A stretch of DNA of 8,392 nucleotides from assembly GCA_937927675.1 (NCBI GenBank), contig CALBSG010000184.1, positions 1 through 8,392 on the forward strand. Reading direction: 5' to 3'. Of this stretch, positions 1 through 4,601 are shown piece after piece. Numbering within the stretch: position 1 is the stretch's first letter; every line of letters begins with the position of its first letter. The DNA is from an uncultured Paracoccaceae bacterium (lineage in GTDB: Bacteria > Pseudomonadota > Alphaproteobacteria > Rhodobacterales > Rhodobacteraceae). The notes below the pieces were generated by a model. That model saw only the letters and a program-made list of their open reading frames with translations. It had not been told where the DNA came from and searched no databases. The position numbers were made by a program, and so were the translations under genes.

Positions 1-1
1 C

Positions 2-1801
2 GCGCGGCCGATTGCGGCGATGAACAGCCTGTCCTTTGGCGTGCCGTCGCATCCGAAAACCGGCTATCTGGTCAAGGGCGTGGTGGAAGGCGTTGGCGGC
101 TATGGCAATGCCTTTGGCGTGCCCACCGTGGGCGGCGAAGTGCGCTTTCACAAATCCTATAACGGCAACTGCCTTGTGAACGCCTTTGCGGCGGGTCTCG
201 CCGATGCCGACAAGATTTTCTATTCGGTTGCCTCGGGCGTCGGCATGCCGGTCGTCTATCTGGGCGCAAAGACCGGCCGCGATGGCGTCGGCGGGGCCAC
301 AATGGCCTCGGCCGAATTCGATGACACCATCGAAGAAAAACGCCCCACCGTGCAGGTCGGTGACCCCTTCACCGAAAAGCGCCTGCTTGAAGCCTGCCTT
401 GAGCTGATGGCCTCGGGTGCTGTGATTTCCATTCAAGACATGGGGGCGGCGGGTCTGACCTGTTCCGCCGTCGAAATGGGCGACAAGGGCGGCCTTGGCA
501 TCAAGCTGCAGCTTGACGATGTGCCGCAGCGCGAAACCGGCATGACCGCCTATGAGATGATGCTGTCGGAATCCCAAGAACGCATGCTGATGGTTCTCAA
601 GCCCGAGCTTGAAGACGTGGCCCGCGCGATCTTTGTCAAATGGGATCTCGATTTCGCCATCGTCGGCGAAACCATTCCCGAAGACCGTTTCCTCATCCTG
701 CATGGCAATGAGATCAAGGCCGATCTGCCCTTGTCGAAACTGTCCTCTTCTGCGCCGGAATATGACCGGCCTTGGGTCGAAACGCCCGCCGCTGCCCCCT
801 TGGGTGCCGTACCCGAGATCGCCCCGATCGCGGGCTTGCGGGCGCTGATTGGCAGCCCGAACTACGCCCATAAGGCGTGGGTCTATGAACAATATGACAG
901 CCAGGTTGGCGCCGATACCGTCATCGCCCCCGGCGCGGGCGCAGGCGTGGTGCGGGTGCACGGCACCGGCAAGGCGCTGGCCTTTACCAGCGACGTGACC
1001 CCGCGTTACGTCAAAGCCAACCCGTTTGAAGGCGGCAAGCAAGCGGTGGCCGAAGCCTATCGCAACCTGACCGCCGTTGGCGCAACGCCGCTGGCCACCA
1101 CCGACAACCTGAACTTCGGCAACCCCGAAAAGCCCGAAATCATGGGCCAATTCGTCGGCGCCATCAAAGGCATCGGTGCGGCGGTTGCCGCGCTGGATAT
1201 GCCGATCGTTTCGGGCAACGTTTCGCTTTACAATGAAACCGATGGCTCGGGCATTCTGCCCACCCCCACCATCGGGGCCGTCGGTATTCTGGCAAGCCTT
1301 GACGCTCTGATCGCGGGCCGTCCGACTGAGGGCGATCTTGCGGTTGTCATCGGCGCGACCAAAGGCCACCTTGGCCAATCTGCCCTGCTGGCCGAGGCCT
1401 TCGGGATCGAAGCGGGCGATGCGCCGCATGTCGATTTGGCGGCGGAAAAACAGGCTGGCGATTTCATCCGCGCCAACGCCAAGGCTTTTGCCGCCTGCAG
1501 CGACCTTGGTGATGGGGGCCTTGCACTGGCGGCCTTTGAAATGGCCGAAGGCGCACGTGTGGGCGTCAAGATCGACGCGGCCGAGATCGCCTTCCTCTTT
1601 GGCGAAGATCAGGCGCGCTACCTTGTCGCCCTGCCCCAGTCTGGCCTTGCAGCCCTGACGGCGGCGGCAAAGGCGGCAGGCGTGCCGGTGGCGCTGGTGG
1701 GTCAGTTCGGCGGCACGACCGTGACGCTTGGCACCGACAGCGCGCCCATGGCTGATCTGTCGGCGCTCTATCGCTCGGCCTTTGCGACGGCGGTTGCCTG
1801 A
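2..1801 (+). CDS. purL: Phosphoribosylformylglycinamidine synthase subunit PurL (5' end missing)
   Basis: FGAM synthase catalyses the fourth step of de novo purine synthesis, the ATP- and glutamine-dependent conversion of FGAR to FGAM, in the cytoplasm. The frame is already open at base 2 (reads ARPIAAMNSLSFG), so the start lies outside the window and the first in-frame ATG at base 20 is internal. About 599 residues are visible; small PurL proteins run to roughly 720-740, so about 120-140 are missing. Visible family blocks are GGEVRFHKSYNGN (near base 135), GVGGATMASAEF (near 287), QDMGAAGLTCSAVEMGDKGG (near 436), TDNLNFGNPEKPEIMGQF (near 1100), SGNVSLYNET (near 1211) and SDLGDGGLALAAFEMA (near 1499). 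These are typical of the duplicated AIRS/PurM-like ATP-binding and C-terminal domains. There is no glutamine amidotransferase domain at the C-terminus, so this is the small form that works with separate PurS and PurQ, which are not in the window. Confidence 0.97.
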   Translation, partial: ARPIAAMNSLSFGVPSHPKTGYLVKGVVEGVGGYGNAFGVPTVGGEVRFHKSYNGNCLVNAFAAGLADADKIFYSVASGVGMPVVYLGAKTGRDGVGGATMASAEFDDTIEEKRPTVQVGDPFTEKRLLEACLELMASGAVISIQDMGAAGLTCSAVEMGDKGGLGIKLQLDDVPQRETGMTAYEMMLSESQERMLMVLKPELEDVARAIFVKWDLDFAIVGETIPEDRFLILHGNEIKADLPLSKLSSSAPEYDRPWVETPAAAPLGAVPEIAPIAGLRALIGSPNYAHKAWVYEQYDSQVGADTVIAPGAGAGVVRVHGTGKALAFTSDVTPRYVKANPFEGGKQAVAEAYRNLTAVGATPLATTDNLNFGNPEKPEIMGQFVGAIKGIGAAVAALDMPIVSGNVSLYNETDGSGILPTPTIGAVGILASLDALIAGRPTEGDLAVVIGATKGHLGQSALLAEAFGIEAGDAPHVDLAAEKQAGDFIRANAKAFAACSDLGDGGLALAAFEMAEGARVGVKIDAAEIAFLFGEDQARYLVALPQSGLAALTAAAKAAGVPVALVGQFGGTTVTLGTDSAPMADLSALYRSAFATAVA

Positions 1802-2286
1802 TGCTGCGGACGGCTACCCCGGATGATTTTGCCTTTATCCGGGGCCTTGCCCAAGATCCGGCCAATGCGCCCTTCATCAGCGATGAAGACGACGCGGCGC
1901 TGACCGCTTACCTCGCCGATCCATCGGCCCGGCTTTATATCTGGGAAGAAGGCGGCGCGGCCGCGGGTTTCGCGCTTTATTGCGAAATCGGCCATCCGAC
2001 GGGTCGGGTGGAACTGCGCCGTCTGGCCTTGTCGGTCACCGGCGGTGGTCGTGGATCGGCCTTTCTCAAAACGCTGACAGATCACGCCTTTGGGGAATTG
2101 GGTGCGGCCCGCGTGTGGCTGGATGCCTCGGGCGAAAACCTGCGCGCAGCGCGGGTGTATGAACAGATCGGCTACACGCTGGAAGGCACCCAACGGGCGC
2201 ATTGGTGGCGCCCGGCGCTTGGTCGGGCGGTGGATCTTTTGTTGTTTGGCATCCGGCGCGAAGAATGGCAGGCGGGCCGCGCGTAA
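1801..2286 (+). CDS. GNAT-family N-acetyltransferase
   Basis: A 161-residue cytoplasmic protein with the single-domain GNAT fold, which transfers an acetyl group from acetyl-CoA to an amine. The start ATG shares its A with the purL stop (TGATG), and no clear ribosome binding site precedes it, so translation is probably coupled to purL. The acetyl-CoA pyrophosphate loop is seen as GGGRGSAF (residues 81-88), following a beta strand with VELRRLALS (70-78). Motif B is NLRAARVYEQIGY (113-125), with the usual Asn and the Tyr that often acts as general acid. The N-terminal RTATPDDFAFIRGLA matches the opening helix of the family. The substrate cannot be read from the sequence. Linkage to purL may be only positional, and I see no purine-related motif. 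The family call is secure, the specific function unknown. Confidence 0.88.
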   Translation: MLRTATPDDFAFIRGLAQDPANAPFISDEDDAALTAYLADPSARLYIWEEGGAAAGFALYCEIGHPTGRVELRRLALSVTGGGRGSAFLKTLTDHAFGELGAARVWLDASGENLRAARVYEQIGYTLEGTQRAHWWRPALGRAVDLLLFGIRREEWQAGRA

Positions 2287-2348
2287 CATCGCGCCGCCGC
2301 AGCCTCTTGCCCCTGCCCCTGCCCGGCCTTACATCTGAACCGTAAGTC

Positions 2349-2357
2349 AAAGGAGAT
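2349..2357 (+). promoter_or_regulatory. Strong ribosome binding site for the bolA-like gene
   Basis: AAAGGAGAT lies five bases before the ATG at 2363. It decides in favour of that ATG over the second in-frame ATG at 2369, which would be too far away. Confidence 0.8.
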
Positions 2358-2362
2358 CGCCC

Positions 2363-2605
2363 ATGGCCATGGAAGCTGAAGACATCGAAGCCTTGATCCG
2401 CGCCTCCTTTCCGCAGGCCAAGATCACCGTCATGGACACCGTGGGCGACAAGAACCATTGGGCCGCCGAAGTGATTGACGAGTCGTTCCGCGGCATGAAC
2501 CGCGTGCAGCAGCAGCGGGCGGTTTACGCCAGCCTGAAGGGCAAGATGGACGGCGCACATGGCGAATTGCATGCGCTGGCGCTGACCACAAAGGCGCCTG
2601 CCTGA
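2363..2605 (+). CDS. bolA: BolA/IbaG-family protein
   Basis: A small (80 residue) cytoplasmic protein of the BolA superfamily. Members bind CGFS glutaredoxins through a shared [2Fe-2S] cluster and act in Fe-S cluster delivery and iron sensing. It has the family's class II KH-like layout. The loop DKNHWAAEVIDESFRG (residues 29-44) carries His32 in the variable His/Cys ligand loop. The helix RVQQQRAVYASLKGKM (47-62) follows, and the invariant His70 lies in GELHAL. The His loop and short length place it with the IbaG/BolA2 (Fra2-like) branch rather than classical E. coli BolA, which is longer. The CGFS glutaredoxin gene starts 119 bases downstream, an arrangement that supports a functional pair. 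A 76-base gap separates it from the GNAT gene, and I see no convincing promoter there, so it may be transcribed from purL. Confidence 0.92.
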   Translation: MAMEAEDIEALIRASFPQAKITVMDTVGDKNHWAAEVIDESFRGMNRVQQQRAVYASLKGKMDGAHGELHALALTTKAPA

Positions 2606-2631
2606 CGCCCGAACCGGCCCCAGCGCCGCCG

Positions 2632-2645
2632 TTGACTTTGGTCAA
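2632..2645. promoter_or_regulatory. FixK/FNR-type dyad upstream of grxD
   Basis: TTGAC-TTTG-GTCAA is a perfect 5+4+5 inverted repeat and fits the CRP/FNR-superfamily pattern TTGAY-N4-RTCAA used by FnrL/FixK-like regulators in alphaproteobacteria. It sits 26 bases after the bolA stop and 80 bases before the glutaredoxin ATG, a reasonable place for promoter control. I found no good -10 hexamer at the matching distance, so regulation is inferred. Confidence 0.4.
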
Positions 2646-2724
2646 TGGCAGTGCCGCCCCGACCGGGCAAAGAGACCTGACAAACGCACCGTCCCCCCGG
2701 TGCCAGACGCAAGGAAACGCGACA

Positions 2725-3087
2725 ATGACCGCTCAAGACCAGATCCGCGAGACGATCACGAAAAACGACGTGGTGCTTTTCATGAAAGGCACCAAGATGA
2801 TGCCGCAATGCGGGTTTTCCTCCCGCGTGGCGGGGGTTCTGAACTACATGGGCGTGGAATTTGCCGATGTGAACGTTCTGGCTGACGCCGAAATCCGTCA
2901 GGGCATCAAGGACTTCTCGGATTGGCCGACCATTCCGCAGCTTTATGTGAAGGGCGAATTCGTCGGCGGCTGTGACATCGTTACCGAAATGGCGCTGTCG
3001 GCCGAACTGGATGCGCTGTTTGACCAAAACGGCATTGCCTACTCGAAAGAGGCGGCCGACCGCATCCGCGAAGCCAACAACGGCTGA
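2725..3087 (+). CDS. grxD: Monothiol CGFS glutaredoxin (Grx4 type)
   Basis: A 120-residue cytoplasmic monothiol glutaredoxin. Such proteins bind a [2Fe-2S] cluster as a glutathione-ligated homodimer, or as a heterodimer with BolA, and pass clusters to apo-proteins. The active site is CGFS with Cys29 (MMPQCGFSSRV). Lys21 in FMKGT contacts glutathione, WPTIPQLYVKGEFVGGCDI (residues 73-91) carries the cis-proline TIP loop, and the GGCD element completes the glutathione site. The length is typical of single-domain Grx4. The frame is open upstream to 2632, but I chose the ATG at 2725 because AAGGAAA lies at 2711-2717 and the family's conserved N-terminus begins there; the upstream extension shows no family similarity. 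The gene follows bolA and is closed by a terminator at 3110. Confidence 0.96.
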   Translation: MTAQDQIRETITKNDVVLFMKGTKMMPQCGFSSRVAGVLNYMGVEFADVNVLADAEIRQGIKDFSDWPTIPQLYVKGEFVGGCDIVTEMALSAELDALFDQNGIAYSKEAADRIREANNG

Positions 3088-3109
3088 TCCGCCGCGCCAG
3101 ATAATATGA

Positions 3110-3136
3110 AAAAGGGGGCCGCTTTGGCCCCCTTTT
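3110..3136. terminator. Bidirectional intrinsic terminator between grxD and the MliC-like gene
   Basis: A perfect 11-bp stem (AAAAGGGGGCC, loop GCTTT, GGCCCCCTTTT). It begins 22 bases after the grxD stop and ends 4 bases before the stop of the convergent minus-strand gene. The flanking A and T runs provide a U-tract in both directions (four on plus, five on minus), so it can serve both genes. Confidence 0.9.
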
Positions 3137-3140
3137 GCGT

Positions 3141-3506
3141 TCAACTTTTCTGCGCCGTACATTCGGCCAAAAGCTGTTCTTCGGCGGTGTGATCTGCCTC
3201 CAGCTTCAGCAAAAGCAGCAAATCGCCCTTGCTGTGGATCCGATAGCCGCTTTGCGCGTCAATATCGACATAACGCACGCCTGAGCCGCTGACATCCTGC
3301 ACCATCGCATGCACCACGCCCGCAATATGCACGGCGGCAAAGCTGGTGGCGTCCGGCGCGGTGAAATAGGCAACCGACAGATCGTCAATGGCTGTGGCAC
3401 AGGTATAGGCCACGGTTTCTACCCGCGCGCCCTGATCTTCCCATATGGATTGGGCAAAGGTGGCAGTCGGCAAAAGCACAAGGGCGAAAGCGAGGGATTT
3501 CAACAT
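3141..3506 (-). CDS. Exported MliC/PliC-like C-type lysozyme inhibitor
   Basis: A 121-residue exported protein. Residues 1-18 form a signal peptide (MLKSLAFALVLLPTATFA) with likely cleavage before Gln19. There is no lipobox cysteine, so the mature protein should be soluble in the periplasm, as in PliC rather than the lipoprotein MliC. Family features are YTC near the mature start (Cys36), a late Cys116 that would form the disulfide, the SGVRYVD segment (75-81) matching the SGxxY inhibitory loop that enters the lysozyme active site, and GYRIHSKGD (87-95) matching the GxxFWxKGD-like strand. The usual Trp before KGD is Ser here. The known role is protecting peptidoglycan from C-type lysozyme. 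The start codon follows only a weak GCAGG site, and a terminator-like hairpin ends 13 bases before it. The family assignment rests on motifs only; a general periplasmic protein remains possible. Confidence 0.72.
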   Translation of the reverse strand: MLKSLAFALVLLPTATFAQSIWEDQGARVETVAYTCATAIDDLSVAYFTAPDATSFAAVHIAGVVHAMVQDVSGSGVRYVDIDAQSGYRIHSKGDLLLLLKLEADHTAEEQLLAECTAQKS

Positions 3507-3519
3507 GGTGGGCCTGCGG

Positions 3520-3547
3520 AAAAGGGGCGGAATTGCCCGCCCCTCTT
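3520..3547 (-). terminator. Intrinsic terminator in front of the MliC-like gene (3' end of the zapA transcript)
   Basis: On the minus strand AAGAGGGGCGG, loop GCAATT and CCGCCCCTTTT form an 11-bp stem with one G-U pair, and the TTTT arm continues into TTCC-like sequence. It ends 13 bases before the start codon of the minus-strand MliC-like gene. It would end the ZauP-like-zapA transcript, but any transcript for the next gene that starts upstream must pass through it. Confidence 0.65.
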
Positions 3548-3567
3548 GCCCTTAGCCCAAGGAATTT

Positions 3568-3602
3568 GGCAAGGGGAAGAAGCGTTGGGCTTTCCCCCTG
3601 CC
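3568..3602 (-). other. Long imperfect hairpin after the zapA stop
   Basis: On the minus strand GGCAGGGGGAAAGC pairs with GCTTCTTCCCCTTGCC around a CCAAC loop. The stem has about 14 pairs, with one G-U pair and a two-base bulge. It lies 16 bases after the zapA stop and has no U-tract, so it is not itself an intrinsic terminator. A smaller stem (CCAA...TTGG, about 3557-3569) and the terminator at 3520-3547 follow, giving a structured segment of about 85 bases. It could be 3'-end protection, a leader of the next gene or a small RNA. Confidence 0.4.
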
Positions 3603-3618
3603 CTGATTTTCCAGAGCT

Positions 3619-3987
3619 TCAGGCGCCTTCTTCGACCCGTGCTGCCAAGGCTTCGGCCCGCGCGGCAAGCTCTGCCAGCGTTTCCACCACCTGCGGCGGG
3701 ATCACCGGCACTTCCAGCTTTTCCCGCTCGGGCTGCGGGCGGCCCTCAATCTCGGCCAGCTTGGCCTTCAACTGGCGATTTTCGTCTTCGATGGCGGCGG
3801 CCTTGTCGGCCAGCATCAGCCCCGACATCAACAAAAGCCGCGATTCCGGCAGGCGGCCCATGGCGGCAACCAGCGGCTGTGCCTCGGAATCCAGCATGGC
3901 AGAGGCGGCGCGCAGGAAATGTTCCTCGCCGGGTTGGCAAGACACCTGGAAAACCCTGCCGCCAATGGTGATATCAAGATCAGGCAT
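3619..3987 (-). CDS. zapA: Cell division protein ZapA
   Basis: ZapA binds FtsZ at midcell and cross-links protofilaments, stabilising the Z-ring. The 122-residue protein has the family's N-terminal domain: DITIGGRVFQVSCQPGEEHFLRAAS (residues 5-29), with strands, the GEE turn and the first helix. ESRLLLMSGLMLADK (48-62) follows. A C-terminal coiled coil (about 60-82) drives dimer and tetramer formation, and an extra Ala/Glu-rich helix (about 99-120) makes it slightly longer than the usual 100-110. I prefer the ATG at 3987 over the one at 3996: GAAGGA lies eight bases before the former but abuts the latter, and ITIGG then sits at the usual distance from the start. The start overlaps the stop of the upstream coiled-coil gene (ATGCCTGA, 8 bases), suggesting translational coupling. 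Confidence 0.93.
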   Translation of the reverse strand: MPDLDITIGGRVFQVSCQPGEEHFLRAASAMLDSEAQPLVAAMGRLPESRLLLMSGLMLADKAAAIEDENRQLKAKLAEIEGRPQPEREKLEVPVIPPQVVETLAELAARAEALAARVEEGA

Positions 3988-4381
3988 GTTCGGCATCCTT
4001 CACGAGGGGATCAAGAGCGGCCACGACCTCGGCCAGCTCGGCAGCCTCGGCCGCGCGGGCGGCGCGGAGCGAGGCAATCTCCTTGCCCGCCTCGGCCAAA
4101 ACGCGGCGCAGAGTGGAAATTTCATCGGCTTGCGCGGCCAGCTGGGCCTGCAATCCTTCGTCGGCCTCGCCCGCACCAGAGGTGGCGCGTTCATGCAGCA
4201 CGCGGACACGCTCGTTTAGCTGGGCATTGGCCATCCGCTCTTCGTCCAAAGCCTCGGTCAGACGGGCGATTTCATCGCCATCCCCCTTGCCCACCTCAGA
4301 GGACGCCCGGCGGTCAAGCCCGGCCCCGATCCGTTCCATCGCGGCGGTGATCCGCCGCTCCAGCTCGACAATATCTTGCAT
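3980..4381 (-). CDS. ZauP-like coiled-coil protein, ZapA partner candidate
   Basis: A 133-residue hydrophilic protein dominated by predicted coiled coil. Heptad-like stretches lie at about residues 3-22 (VELERRITAAMERIGAGL), 36-66 (DEIARLTEALDEERMANAQL and on) and 76-125 (Ala/Glu/Leu rich). There is no signal peptide or membrane segment, so it is cytoplasmic. It lies directly upstream of zapA with an 8-base overlap and diverges from tkt. In Caulobacter the coiled-coil gene directly upstream of zapA encodes ZauP, which binds ZapA and focuses the Z-ring; position, size and composition make this the probable counterpart, but coiled coils are poor evidence of homology. The frame is open back to 4609, but the ATG at 4381 is preferred because the family-like MQDIVELERRI begins there, with AAAGGG about 11 bases before it. 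The upstream extension is low-complexity and overlaps tkt. Confidence 0.8.
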   Translation of the reverse strand: MQDIVELERRITAAMERIGAGLDRRASSEVGKGDGDEIARLTEALDEERMANAQLNERVRVLHERATSGAGEADEGLQAQLAAQADEISTLRRVLAEAGKEIASLRAARAAEAAELAEVVAALDPLVKDAEHA

Positions 4382-4442
4382 GGGACTTGCGCCCTTTCTG
4401 TCTTTTCCGGCCAAAGGCTTACCCCCGGCCCCTCTCGTCCAA

Positions 4443-4461
4443 CCGTTGCGAATCGCAACGG
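4443..4461. promoter_or_regulatory. 19-base operator-like dyad in the tkt/ZauP-like divergent region
   Basis: CCGTTGCGA-A-TCGCAACGG is a perfect inverted repeat with 9-base arms and a one-base centre. It lies 61 bases upstream of the minus-strand gene and 140 bases upstream of the tkt start. On the minus strand a TTGACG hexamer at 4470-4465 would place the dyad across the spacer and -10 region, where a bound repressor would block transcription, although the -10 (AACGGT) is poor. The regulator is not identified. Confidence 0.4.
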
Positions 4462-4587
4462 CAGCGTCAAGCCCGATCATAGCGCCTGCCCGGCGCGGGG
4501 TCTTGTCTTTTGCGCCCAACGGCTTGCGAGCCGTGCTTGATCTTGCCGCCAAGGCTGATATGCACCCCGCAAAGCCCGCTTTCAGCC

Positions 4588-4593
4588 AAAGGA
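4588..4593 (+). promoter_or_regulatory. Ribosome binding site that decides the tkt start
   Basis: AAAGGA lies eight bases before the TTG at 4602. An alternative ATG at 4560 has AAGG five bases before it and would add 14 residues that are not typical of transketolases. Confidence 0.6.
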
Positions 4594-4601
4594 CTGCTGC
4601 C

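Noticed and set aside
2271..2298. GC-rich hairpin over the GNAT stop codon (GCGCG/CGCGC with outer pairs)
   Set aside because: It has a four-base bulge and no U-tract, and such stems are common by chance at this GC content.
2307..2324. Short tandem GCCCCT-like repeat before the bolA gene
   Set aside because: Only two to three units in a C-rich stretch; no sign of function.
2632..2724. Upstream extension of the glutaredoxin (31 residues)
   Set aside because: It starts inside the FixK-like dyad and has no glutaredoxin similarity, and a good ribosome binding site precedes the ATG at 2725.
3520..3618. 6S RNA (ssrS), which often lies next to zapA
   Set aside because: The gap is about 100 bases, shorter than the usual 150-180, and I do not see the long rod with a central open bubble.
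4083..4601. Upstream extension of the tkt frame giving an 844-residue protein
   Set aside because: The extension is Ser/Ala/Arg rich, overlaps the coiled-coil gene on the other strand and exceeds the normal transketolase length by about 170 residues.
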